Shown piece by piece: positions 34,138 to 44,047 of a DNA stretch of 64,000 nucleotides (its first letter is position 1; every line of letters begins with the position of its first letter). The stretch covers positions 62,001 through 126,000 of the forward strand of contig NZ_JACTVI010000012.1 in assembly GCF_014495685.1 (NCBI RefSeq), in the 5' to 3' direction. Position numbers and translations under genes: made by a program. This DNA is from Streptomyces sp. TRM68367 (GTDB taxonomy: Bacteria; Actinomycetota; Actinomycetes; Streptomycetales; Streptomycetaceae). Under the pieces are notes generated by a model. It did not search any database and was not told the DNA's origin. It worked only from the letters and a program-made list of their open reading frames with translations.

Positions 34138-35560
34138 ACTGCCTCCGGCGGCCGAGCTCGCCGAGAGCGTGCTGAGCGGGCCTTACCGGGCGCTGAGCAT
34201 CGGGATCGTGTCGGTCGTGCTGCTGATCGCCTTCGAGGCGACGGCGGTCGGTACGGCGATGCCGGTCGCGGCGCGGGAGCTGGCCGGGGTCTCGCTGTAC
34301 GCGTTCGCGTTCTCGGGGTACTTCACGACCAGCCTGTTCGGGATGGTGCTCGCCGGGCAGTGGTCGGACCGGCGGGGCCCGCTGGGTGCGCTGACCACGG
34401 GCATCGCGTCCTTCGCGGCCGGGCTGCTGCTGTCCGGGACGGCCGGTGCGATGTGGCTGTTCATCCTGGGGCGGGCCGTGCAGGGGCTGGGCGGCGGGCT
34501 GGTGGTCGTCGCGCTGTACGTCGTCGTCGGCCGCGCCTACCCGGAGCGGCTGCGGCCGGCGATCATGGCGGCGTTCGCGGCGAGTTGGGTCGTGCCGTCG
34601 ATCGTCGGGCCGCTCGCCTCGGGCGCGGTGACCGAACACCTGGGCTGGCGCTGGGTGTTCCTCGGCATCCCGGTCCTGGTCAGCCTCCCGCTGGCGCTCG
34701 CCCTGCCGCAGATACGGCGGCTGGCGGCCGGCCCGGTGGACGGGACGGCCGGGAACGCCGCCGGGGACGGGGCGGGGGCGTCCTTGGGGCGGCGGCGGAT
34801 CCGGCTCGCCCTCGGGATCTCGCTGGGCGCCGGGCTGTTGCAGTACGCCGCCCAGGACCTGCGCTGGCTCTCGTTGCTGCCCGGTGTGGCGGGCGCCGCG
34901 CTGCTGGCGCCCGCCGTTCTCGGCCTGCTGCCGCGCGGCACGTACCGGGCGGCGCGCGGGCTGCCGTCGGTCGTGCTGCTGCGCGGGGTCGCGGCGGGCT
35001 CCTTCATCGGCGCGGAGTCCTTCGTGCCGCTGATGTTGGTCACCCAGCGCGGGCTCAGCCCGACGCTGGCCGGGTTCTCGCTCGCGGCGGGCGGCGGGAC
35101 GTGGGCGCTGGGCTCGTGGGTGCAGTCGCGGCCGCGCGTCGAGCCGTACCGGGAGCGGCTGATGACCGTCGGGATGCTGCTGGTCGCCGCCGCGATCGCC
35201 GCGGCGCCGAGCGTGCTGATCGACGCCGTGCCTGCCTGGACCCTGGCCGTCGCCTGGGCGTTCGGCTGCTTCGGCATGGGCCTGGTGATCTCCTCCACCA
35301 GCGTCCTGCTGCTCCACCTCTCCGCCCCCGAGGAGGCCGGCACCAACTCCGCCGCACTCCAGATATCCGACGGCCTCTCCAACGTCCTCCTCCTCGCCGC
35401 GGGCGGCGCCGCCTTCGCCGCCCTGGGCGGCGGCACCGTGACCCACACGGCAGCCGAGGCGACCGGCTCCCACCCCGCCGCCTTCACCGCCGTGTTCCTC
35501 CCGATGGCCGCGGTGGCCCTGGTGGGGGCGTGGGTGACGACGCGGCTACGGGCCAGGTGA
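34091..35560 (+). CDS. MFS multidrug-type transporter
   Basis: The 489-aa protein of the major facilitator superfamily is of the DHA2-like type. It has the motif A variant GQWSDRRGPLGAL after the second span and the antiporter motif region IVGPLASGAVTEHLGWRWVF. I count about 12-14 hydrophobic spans. I start at the ATG at 34091 (MTAPNPRDTDT); it overlaps the end of the SUKH gene. The substrate is unknown and no adjacent regulator is evident. Confidence 0.88.
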   Translation: MTAPNPRDTDTADIPELPPAAELAESVLSGPYRALSIGIVSVVLLIAFEATAVGTAMPVAARELAGVSLYAFAFSGYFTTSLFGMVLAGQWSDRRGPLGALTTGIASFAAGLLLSGTAGAMWLFILGRAVQGLGGGLVVVALYVVVGRAYPERLRPAIMAAFAASWVVPSIVGPLASGAVTEHLGWRWVFLGIPVLVSLPLALALPQIRRLAAGPVDGTAGNAAGDGAGASLGRRRIRLALGISLGAGLLQYAAQDLRWLSLLPGVAGAALLAPAVLGLLPRGTYRAARGLPSVVLLRGVAAGSFIGAESFVPLMLVTQRGLSPTLAGFSLAAGGGTWALGSWVQSRPRVEPYRERLMTVGMLLVAAAIAAAPSVLIDAVPAWTLAVAWAFGCFGMGLVISSTSVLLLHLSAPEEAGTNSAALQISDGLSNVLLLAAGGAAFAALGGGTVTHTAAEATGSHPAAFTAVFLPMAAVALVGAWVTTRLRAR

Positions 35561-35567
35561 CAGGCGT

Positions 35568-35902
35568 CGGTACCGGCAGGAGGTCGCCGTACGGGACCTC
35601 GGTCTGCTCAGCTCGGCTGTCCAACGCCCCCGGTCGCAGATGTTCGGCGTCGAGGCGTACACGGACCTCTTCGAGAAGGCTGCGGCGCTGCTTCATTCGC
35701 TCGCCGTGCACCACCCCTTGGTGGACGGCAACAAGCGCATGGCCTGGATGTGCACCGTCGTCTTCCTCGATTTCAACGGCACGGACACGCTGACATGGAC
35801 CAGGACGAGGCGTACAAGCTCGTCATCGAGGTGGCAGCCGGCGGCCATGAGGATGTGAGCATGATCGCCCGGCGTCTGCGGGCGCTGCACGAGGCGATGT
35901 GA
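35568..35902 (+). pseudogene. Doc/Fic family toxin, truncated and frameshifted
   Basis: The frame reads YRQEVAVRDLGLLSSAVQRP, FGVEAYTDLFEKAAALLHSL, and the Doc catalytic motif HPLVDGNKR (HxFxxGNKR type, with Leu). After FLDFNGTD at about 35790 the frame shifts. The rest of the domain (DQDEAYKLVIEVAAGGHED, IARRLRALHEAM) reads in the next frame to a TGA at 35900. The first 20-30 residues are also missing. Intact Doc proteins phosphorylate EF-Tu. No Phd antitoxin gene remains upstream. Confidence 0.8.
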
Positions 35903-35942
35903 CCTCGGTCCCATCCCCGGGTGACGCGGCCTGGTTCCTCCG

Positions 35943-35969
35943 TTGACAGAACCGGGCCGCCGGTAGGGT
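35943..35969 (+). promoter_or_regulatory. Probable sigma-70-type promoter of the helicase gene
   Basis: TTGACA (35943-35948) is followed by TAGGGT (35964-35969) with a spacer of 15 nt. It lies 50 bp before the chosen GTG and argues against a start at 35968, which would fall inside the -10. Confidence 0.5.
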
Positions 35970-36018
35970 GGCCCGGTTGTCATACGTAGAAGACCCGCCC
36001 AACCACCCCACGGAGACC

Positions 36019-37827
36019 GTGACTACCACCGCCGCCAGCCCCAGTCCTGCCTCGCACTCGCATCACCTGTCACCCGCGTTTCCCGGTCGCGCCCCCTGGG
36101 GTACCGCCAGCAAGCTGCGCGCCTGGCAGGAAGGGGCGATGGAGAAGTACGTCCAGGAGCAGCCGCGTGACTTCCTGGCGGTCGCCACGCCCGGCGCCGG
36201 CAAGACGACCTTCGCGCTGACGCTGGCCTCCTGGCTGCTGCACCAGCACGTCGTGCAGCAGGTGACCGTGGTCGCGCCCACCGAGCACCTGAAGAAACAG
36301 TGGGCGGAGGCGGCCGCGCGGACAGGGATCCGGCTGGACCCCGAGTACAGCGCCGGGCCGCTCGGCAAGGAGTACCACGGGGTCGCAGTCACGTACGCCG
36401 GTGTCGGCGTACGGCCCATGCTGCACCGCAACCGGGTCGAGCAGCGCAAGACCCTCGTCATCCTCGACGAGATCCATCACGCCGGTGACTCCAAGTCCTG
36501 GGGCGAGGCCTGCCTGGAGGCCTTCGAGCCCGCCACGCGCCGGCTCGCGCTCACCGGTACGCCGTTCCGGTCCGACACCAACCCCATCCCCTTCGTGACG
36601 TACGAGGAGGGGACGGACGGGATTCGGCGGTCCGCCGCCGACTACACGTACGGGTACGGGTCCGCGCTGGCCGACGGAGTCGTCCGGCCGGTCATCTTTC
36701 TCTCCTACAGCGGCAACATGCGCTGGCGGACCAAGGCCGGTGACGAGATCGAGGCCCGGCTCGGCGAGCCCATGACGAAGGACGCCATCAGCCAGGCCTG
36801 GCGTACGGCGCTGGATCCGCGCGGCGAGTGGATGCCGGCCGTGCTGCGCGCCGCCGACCAGCGGCTGACGGAGGTCCGCAAGGCCGTCCCGGACGCGGGG
36901 GCGCTCGTCATCGCCTCCGACCAGGACTCCGCGCGCGCGTACGCCAAGCTCATCCGGGACATCACCGGTCACAAGGCGACCCTCGTGCTGTCCGACGACG
37001 CGGGGGCGTCCGAGCGGATCGACGAGTTCAGCGGCAGCACCGACCGGTGGATGGTTGCGGTGCGGATGGTGTCCGAGGGCGTCGACGTGCCGCGGCTCGC
37101 GGTCGGCGTGTACGCCACGACCATCTCCACGCCGCTGTTCTTCGCGCAGGCCGTCGGGCGTTTCGTACGGTCCCGCAGGCGCGGCGAGACCGCCTCGGTC
37201 TTCCTGCCCACCGTGCCCGACCTGCTCTCCTTCGCCAACGAGATGGAGCGCGAGCGCGATCACGTGCTCGACAAGCCGAAGCAGGGCGGCGAGGAGGACC
37301 CGTACGCCGAGGAGGACAAACTCCTCAAGGAGGCGGAGCAGCAGAAGGACGAGGACACCGGCGAACAGGACATGCTGCCCTTCGAGGCGCTGGAGTCCGA
37401 CGCCGTCTTCGACCGGGTCATGTACAACGGCGCCGAGTTCGGCATGCAGGCCCACCCGGGGAGTGAGGAGGAGCAGGACTACCTCGGCATTCCGGGGCTC
37501 CTCGAACCCGACCAGGTGCAACTGCTGCTGCAGAAGCGGCAGGCCCGGCAGATCGCGCACAGCCGCAAGAAGCCGGCCGAGGAGGCCGACCTGCTCGAGA
37601 TGCCCGCCGAGCGGCGGCCCGTGGTCACCCACAAGGAGCTGATGGAACTGCGCCGGCAGCTCAACAACCTGGTGGGCGCGTACGTCCATCAGAGCGGCAA
37701 GCCGCACGGGGTCATCCACACCGAGCTGCGCCGGGTGTGCGGCGGGCCGCCGAGCGCAGAGGCGACGGCGGGGCAGCTGCGGCAGCGGATCGCCAAGGTG
37801 CAGGAGTGGGCGACGCGGATGCGGTGA
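36019..37827 (+). CDS. Superfamily II DEAD/DEAH-type helicase
   Basis: The 602-aa protein has motif I ATPGAGKTTFAL, motif Ia VVAPTEHLKKQW, motif II DEIHHAGD (DEIH), motif III LTGTPFRSD, motif V VSEGVDVPRL, and motif VI FAQAVGRFVRSRR. It resembles the type III restriction/XPB-like helicases common as stand-alone genes in actinobacteria. The region after 410 is acidic (EEDPYAEEDKLLKEAEQQKDE) and then a helical C-terminus with a VTHKELMELRRQLNNLVGAY module. The GTG at 36019 (VTTTAASPS) follows CGGAG; a start at 35968 is disfavoured by the promoter. No nuclease partner lies next to it. The substrate is unknown. Confidence 0.9.
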   Translation: MTTTAASPSPASHSHHLSPAFPGRAPWGTASKLRAWQEGAMEKYVQEQPRDFLAVATPGAGKTTFALTLASWLLHQHVVQQVTVVAPTEHLKKQWAEAAARTGIRLDPEYSAGPLGKEYHGVAVTYAGVGVRPMLHRNRVEQRKTLVILDEIHHAGDSKSWGEACLEAFEPATRRLALTGTPFRSDTNPIPFVTYEEGTDGIRRSAADYTYGYGSALADGVVRPVIFLSYSGNMRWRTKAGDEIEARLGEPMTKDAISQAWRTALDPRGEWMPAVLRAADQRLTEVRKAVPDAGALVIASDQDSARAYAKLIRDITGHKATLVLSDDAGASERIDEFSGSTDRWMVAVRMVSEGVDVPRLAVGVYATTISTPLFFAQAVGRFVRSRRRGETASVFLPTVPDLLSFANEMERERDHVLDKPKQGGEEDPYAEEDKLLKEAEQQKDEDTGEQDMLPFEALESDAVFDRVMYNGAEFGMQAHPGSEEEQDYLGIPGLLEPDQVQLLLQKRQARQIAHSRKKPAEEADLLEMPAERRPVVTHKELMELRRQLNNLVGAYVHQSGKPHGVIHTELRRVCGGPPSAEATAGQLRQRIAKVQEWATRMR

Positions 37828-37867
37828 CGCTCGGCGCTGTGCCTTGGCCGTATTGCGCCGGGTTGTG

Positions 37868-37912
37868 TGTCGGCTGCGGTTCGCTTGTGGCTGGTCGCGC
37901 CCACGCTGGGTT
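37868..37912 (+). repeat. Partial copy of the 1233-1320 intergenic repeat
   Basis: GTGTCGGCTGCGGTTCGC and TTGTGGCTGGTCGCGCCCAC resemble the repeat at 1233-1275. It lies in the 315-bp gap between the helicase and IclR genes. Confidence 0.5.
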
Positions 37913-38037
37913 GCCCGGATTCTGGACGGAGGCTTCCGCTGAGCGAACCTGCTTCGCTACTGTCCCGCTACGCAACGCCCCGTGGCAGCGCCGCCGCGGA
38001 GCGCAGCCGTGAAGCGACTGAGCCCGGGAACAGTCCG

Positions 38038-38059
38038 GGCCGCCGACCGATCGGCGGCC
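38038..38059. terminator. Stem-loop between helicase and iclR-type gene
   Basis: GGCCGCCGA and TCGGCGGCC are perfect 9-bp arms around CCGA. No T-tract follows. The rest of the 37828-38142 gap shows no gene. Confidence 0.5.
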
Positions 38060-38142
38060 TCTCCAGCGCGTCACTGACGGGACTCGGTGACGCACCCGCA
38101 GCCAGGGGGGCCGCCGACCTCACCACTTAAGGAGTGGGCGTC

Positions 38143-38784
38143 GTGACCGCGGAGACCTCTCAGACGCTCGACAGGGGACTGCGTGTCCTCAAGCTGCTGG
38201 CCGACACGGACCACGGGCTGACCGTCACCGAGCTTTCCCACAAACTGGGCGTGAACCGGACCGTTGTGTACCGGTTGCTTGCCACGCTGGAGCAGCATGC
38301 GCTGGTACGGCGTGACCTGGGCGGACGTGCCCGGGTCGGGCTCGGGGTGCTGCGGCTCGGGCGGCAGGTGCATCCGCTGGTGCGGGAGGCGGCGATGCCG
38401 GCGCTCAGGTCGTTGGCCGAGGACATCGGGGCGACGGCGCATCTGACGTTGGTCGATGGGGCGGAGGCGTTGGCCGTTGCGGTGGTGGAGCCGACGTGGA
38501 CGGACTATCACGTGGCGTACAGGGCCGGGTTCCGGCATCGGCTGGACCGGGGGGCCGCGGGTAAGGCGATTCTCTCGGCGCGGCAGTCTCCGATGGTGGA
38601 TCCCGGGTACACCCTGACGCATGGGGAGCTGGAGGCCGGGGCGTGCGGGGCGGCTGCGCCGCTGCTCGGGGTGACGGGGGTTGAGGGGAGTGTGGGGGTG
38701 GTGATGCTGGCGGATGTGGTGCCGGAGCGGGTGGGGCCGCGGGTGGTGGAGGCGGCGCGGGAGGTGGCGGAGGCGTTGCGGTGA
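38143..38784 (+). CDS. IclR-family transcriptional regulator, short form
   Basis: The 213-aa protein has an N-terminal winged helix (QTLDRGLRVLKLLADTDHGL, then TVTELSHKLGVNRTVVYRLL) and a reduced IclR effector domain (ATAHLTLVDGAEALAVAVVEP, YRAGFRHRLDRGAAGKAIL). Usual IclR proteins have about 250 residues; here the middle of the effector domain is shortened (SPMVDPGYTLTHGELEAGAC). The GTG at 38143 has GGAG eight bases upstream; an earlier GTG at 38134 overlaps that site. The target is unknown. No catabolic gene lies next to it. Confidence 0.9.
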   Translation: MTAETSQTLDRGLRVLKLLADTDHGLTVTELSHKLGVNRTVVYRLLATLEQHALVRRDLGGRARVGLGVLRLGRQVHPLVREAAMPALRSLAEDIGATAHLTLVDGAEALAVAVVEPTWTDYHVAYRAGFRHRLDRGAAGKAILSARQSPMVDPGYTLTHGELEAGACGAAAPLLGVTGVEGSVGVVMLADVVPERVGPRVVEAAREVAEALR

Positions 38785-38925
38785 CGGCACCTGCGGTGCG
38801 GGTACGGTGTTGACGAGTTGCCCGGCGTTGGCTGGGTGACGGTTGGCTGATGTGGGCCGGGGGCGGTGGTGTTTGCGAGGTGGCCGGCGTTGTGGCTGGG
38901 CGGGGGTGGGTGTCGCTTGCCCGCG

Positions 38926-39012
38926 CTTGCGGGGTGCCGCTGCGCCCACCCGTGCCGTCCCAGCGGCACGACTGCCCGCAGCTACGTCGGCGCGACTGCC
39001 TGCGGCCTGCGG
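38926..39012 (+). repeat. Interspersed repeat with GGTGCCGCTGCGCCCACCCG core
   Basis: The segment CTTGCGGGGTGCCGCTGCGC, CACCCGTGCCGTCCCAGC, GGCACGACTGCCCGCAGC matches another repeat I recall from many Streptomyces intergenic regions. It contains GCCGCTG/CAGCGGC arms. It fills much of the 334-bp gap before the protease gene. Confidence 0.5.
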
Positions 39013-39118
39013 CTTGCGAGTGCCTTGTGTGGCGTCGTCGGGGGGCGGTGGCGCGTGGGTGGAGGCATCGTGGTGACCGGGATCCGGCCGGATGGTGCCC
39101 CCGCGTTAGATTGATTGC

Positions 39119-39910
39119 GTGCTCTCTCGCCTCACGCGCCCCCAGGCCGTTGCTGTCTGTGCTCTGCCCGTTGTCGGTCTGCTGGCCACCGCGGTGTTCG
39201 CGCCGTTGCCGTTCTCGGTGGCGCAGCCGGGGATGACGGCGAATGTGCTGGGGGAGAACCGGGGGACACCGGTGATCACGATCTCGGGCGCGGCGACCCG
39301 GGAGACGCGCGGGCAGCTGCGGATGACGACCATCGAGGCGACCTCGCCGGACGCGCACGTGTCCCTCCCGGACGTGCTCGACAGCTGGTTCCGCACCGAC
39401 CAGGCGGTCATGCCGCGCGACGCGGTCTACCCGAGCGGTGACAGCGTCAAGGAGATCGAGCAGTACAACAAGGAGCAGATGAGGCAGTCCCAGGACGCGG
39501 CGACCCGCGCCGCCCTGAACCACCTCGACCGCAGCGACCAGGACATCAAGGTCGACCTGAAGCTCGCCGACGTCGGTGGCCCCAGCGCGGGCCTGCTGTT
39601 CTCCCTCGGCATCATCGACAAGCTGGACGGCGACGGCAGCGGCGGCGACCTCACGGGCGGCCGCACCATCGCCGGTACGGGCACGATCACCGCCGACGGC
39701 ACGGTCGGCCCCGTCGGCGGCGTACCCCTCAAGACCCAGGCCGCCCGACGCGACGGCGCCACCGTCTTCCTCGTACCGAAGGCGGAGTGCGGCGACGCGA
39801 AGGCGGAGCTGCCGAAGGGGCTGCGGCTCATTCCGGTCACCACTTTGAAGGGGGCGGTCAAGTCGCTGGTTGCGCTGGAGAAGGGGACGGGGTCGGTGCC
39901 TAGCTGCTAG
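39119..39910 (+). CDS. Membrane-anchored S16 (Lon-like) serine protease without PDZ
   Basis: The 263-aa protein has one N-terminal membrane span (AVAVCALPVVGLLATAVFA) then an extracytoplasmic domain. The C-terminal half is a Lon-type proteolytic domain with the Ser-Lys dyad: nucleophile Ser in VGGPSAGLLFSLGI (about residue 155) and Lys in GGVPLKTQAARRDGA (about 205). It matches the YlbL/SdrC-type family, but the PDZ domain usually between anchor and protease is missing. The GTG at 39119 opens the frame. It probably cleaves envelope proteins. The end overlaps the small gene on the opposite strand. Confidence 0.85.
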   Translation: MLSRLTRPQAVAVCALPVVGLLATAVFAPLPFSVAQPGMTANVLGENRGTPVITISGAATRETRGQLRMTTIEATSPDAHVSLPDVLDSWFRTDQAVMPRDAVYPSGDSVKEIEQYNKEQMRQSQDAATRAALNHLDRSDQDIKVDLKLADVGGPSAGLLFSLGIIDKLDGDGSGGDLTGGRTIAGTGTITADGTVGPVGGVPLKTQAARRDGATVFLVPKAECGDAKAELPKGLRLIPVTTLKGAVKSLVALEKGTGSVPSC

Positions 39911-40094
39911 GCGCCGGGGCGGCTCGCCTCGGCGTGGCCAGGCGTAAACCCACTTCCACGAGCGTCCAGCCGAGGCGGGCACGCAGCTCGCGGGGGCGCC
40001 TGATCTCGGCGGTCCGACGGTACGCAGCCGCTGCGGCGCGGAGTTCGGCGGCGCGTATGTGGTGCAGGGCGAGGTGCGTCCTGGGGTCGAGCAT
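39900..40094 (-). CDS. Small hypothetical protein downstream of ArsR regulator (64 aa)
   Basis: It starts at an ATG with GAGAGG upstream, 12 bp after the ArsR-type stop, so it is likely co-transcribed. The product is helical and basic (MLDPRTHLALHHIRAAELRA, then RARLGWTLVEVGLRLA). Similar short proteins accompany regulators in Streptomyces. No function known. Its last bases overlap the protease gene end. Confidence 0.65.
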   Translation of the reverse strand: MLDPRTHLALHHIRAAELRAAAAAYRRTAEIRRPRELRARLGWTLVEVGLRLATPRRAAPAPSS

Positions 40095-40106
40095 CGGGAG
40101 CCTCTC

Positions 40107-40679
40107 TCAGTCCGTCGCGAAGGGGAAGAGGTGCGTGTGGACGCGGACGGTCTCCGCTCCGGGGGTCGTGTCCGGCTCGTTCTGGTAGCTCGCCAGCAGG
40201 GCCTGCATCTTCTCGATGAGGCCGAGCGCGCGCTCGGGGGTCAGCCGTAGCGTCCAGTCGCTCAGGTCGGTCGAGTGGGACCACGCCGGCAACCACTCCT
40301 CACGGGTGGCCACCCAGGTAGACAGCTCGCGGGCGTGGTTCGTGGCGACCTCGTGCATGTAGGTGTCCACTGCACCGCGGGTGGCCGGGTCGGTCGCGTG
40401 GAGCAGGTTCTCGTCGAAGGTGAGCCCCTGGACGGCTGCCTGCCACCAGCGTTCTCGCCCCTTGCCGCGCTCCGGCACGTCCTCGACGAAGCCGTATTCG
40501 GCGAGTTGCCGCAGGTGGTAGCTGGTCGCTCCGCTGGACTCGCCCAGCCGCTCGGCGAGCATCGACGCCGTGGCCGGGCCGTGGTGTTTCAGCGTGCGCA
40601 GCAACTGCATCCGCAGGGGATGAGCCAGCCCCCGCAGCGAACGGGCGTCGAGCTTGTGTACGGAGTGTTCTTCGGGCAT
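40107..40679 (-). CDS. ArsR/HTH_20-type transcriptional regulator
   Basis: The 190-aa protein has an N-terminal winged helix of ArsR type (LDARSLRGLAHPLRMQLLRT, then ATASMLAERLGESSGATSYH) and a longer C-terminal domain (about 90-190) with no Cys metal site. It is therefore not a classical metal sensor. Related proteins control transporters or stress genes in Streptomyces. The ATG at 40679 lies 13 bp from the inverted repeat at 40693-40716, so autoregulation is likely. The small gene at 39900 follows. Confidence 0.9.
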   Translation of the reverse strand: MPEEHSVHKLDARSLRGLAHPLRMQLLRTLKHHGPATASMLAERLGESSGATSYHLRQLAEYGFVEDVPERGKGRERWWQAAVQGLTFDENLLHATDPATRGAVDTYMHEVATNHARELSTWVATREEWLPAWSHSTDLSDWTLRLTPERALGLIEKMQALLASYQNEPDTTPGAETVRVHTHLFPFATD

Positions 40680-40681
40680 GA

Positions 40682-42499
<1,818 letters not shown>

Positions 42500-42533
42500 A
42501 CCACGGGGATCGAGGTACCTGTACCTCGGTCCG

Positions 42534-43949
42534 TCACCCGCTCTCCGCGTCCCACTCCGGTACGTCCGCCACCGACGGCTCGCCCAGCTCCCGCAACGCC
42601 GCTCGAGCCTGCGGCGCCCCCAGCGGCGAGAAGTGCGGATTGATCCGCAGCGCCTCCCGAAGATGCCGGCGTGCGGGGCCGTACCGTTCCAACGCGCGCT
42701 CGGTCATGCCCCGGTGATACGCGTACAGCGCACTGCGCACCCCGCCCCCGCGCTCCTCGTCCGTCGCCCGCACCGCGAACCGCAGTGCCTCCTCGTGCCG
42801 CCCGGCCCGGTGCAGGGCCCAGCCCAGTGCGTCGGCCACCGCGACCCCCGGCTGCCGGCGCCACTCGGCCCGCAGCCGCCGTACCGCGGCCCCCGCATCG
42901 CCGTGGTCCGCCTCGAAGCGGCCCAGCACCAGCTCCTCGTCGACCCCGCCCGCGCCAGCGCTCCGGACCCGCGCCCGCACCTCGTCGTACTGCTCATGTG
43001 CCGCCTGCGCGAGCCCCAGCGACTCGTACAACTCGCCCAGTTCCAGGGCGTACTCGGGGCGCGGCTGCCGGGCGAGCGCCGCCCGGTACGCGGTCAGCGC
43101 CTCCGTGGTCCGGCCCAGCGCCGCCAGCGCCCGCCCCTGCCCGGCCTGCGCGGCCCGCTGGTCGGGGTCGAGCCGCAGCGCCGCCCGGAAGTGCCGCAAC
43201 GCGTCCTCGCGGTCCCCGCGCTCCCAGGCCAGCTGCCCGCCCTGCTCCAGATACGCCGCCCGCTCGGCCGGCGCCGTGGCCCGCGCCGCCGCATCCGACA
43301 GCGCGGCCGCCGAGTCCTCCGGCCGGCCCTGGTCCCGGAACACGGCGGCCGCCCGCGCCATGACGGCCGGCCCGTCGCGCAGCTTCGTCAGCCGGTCCAG
43401 GGCCCGGTCGGCGGCCGTGTGGTCGCCGAGCCCGGTGTGGGCGTCGATCAGCACGGCGTACGTGGTCCACCGCTTCGGCGCCGCCTTCCGCGCGGCCTGC
43501 CCCCAGGACCGCGCCGCGCGGAAGTCCCGGCGCGCGTTCGCCAGCGCGGCCATGCCCTCCAGCGCCGCCGCGTTCCCCTTCGCCCGCACCTTCAGGGACG
43601 TACGCAGCGCCTTCTCGGCCTTCGGGTAGTACCCGGCGTCGGCCGTCCGCCGGCCCTGCTCCAGATACGCCGACCCCAGCACCGCCCACGCCCGGGCATC
43701 GCGCGGATGGTCCCGCAGATGCGCCTCCCGGTCCCCGATGAGCGCCGCCAGACCGGGCAGCGCGGCCGGCACCCCCGCGGCCACCGCAGCCCGCGCCCCC
43801 GGCGCCGGAGCCGACGGCCGCGACGCCGTCTCCTCCCACGGCAGCAGCATCAGCACCCCGCCCAGCACGGCACACCCCGCGGCTGACCCGAGCAGCACTC
43901 GCCGACGCACACGCGACCCGCGTTCGGGGGCCTCCTTCTGCTTGTCCAT
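42534..43949 (-). CDS. Membrane-anchored TPR protein
   Basis: The 471-aa protein has an N-terminal anchor after RRRV (LLGSAAGCAVLGGVLMLLPW). Several tetratricopeptide-like helices follow: ARAWAVLGSAYLEQGRRTAD, LAWERGDREDALRHFRAALR, RALAALGRTTEALTAYRAAL, and ALERYGPARRHLREALRINP. The start is uncertain: I use the ATG at 43949 (MDKQKEAPERG); a GTG three codons earlier is as good, and neither has a Shine-Dalgarno. TPR arrays mediate protein interaction. The partner is unknown. It is convergent with hppD and divergent from the oxidase at 44048. Confidence 0.82.
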   Translation of the reverse strand: MDKQKEAPERGSRVRRRVLLGSAAGCAVLGGVLMLLPWEETASRPSAPAPGARAAVAAGVPAALPGLAALIGDREAHLRDHPRDARAWAVLGSAYLEQGRRTADAGYYPKAEKALRTSLKVRAKGNAAALEGMAALANARRDFRAARSWGQAARKAAPKRWTTYAVLIDAHTGLGDHTAADRALDRLTKLRDGPAVMARAAAVFRDQGRPEDSAAALSDAAARATAPAERAAYLEQGGQLAWERGDREDALRHFRAALRLDPDQRAAQAGQGRALAALGRTTEALTAYRAALARQPRPEYALELGELYESLGLAQAAHEQYDEVRARVRSAGAGGVDEELVLGRFEADHGDAGAAVRRLRAEWRRQPGVAVADALGWALHRAGRHEEALRFAVRATDEERGGGVRSALYAYHRGMTERALERYGPARRHLREALRINPHFSPLGAPQARAALRELGEPSVADVPEWDAESG

Positions 43950-44047
43950 GGCGCTCACTGTGCGTCAGTACGACGACCGCACCCGGGCGTACGGCGCCTG
44001 CGTACACGGGGTTCACACCGATGGGCCCCCGGTGTCACGCTGTGATC

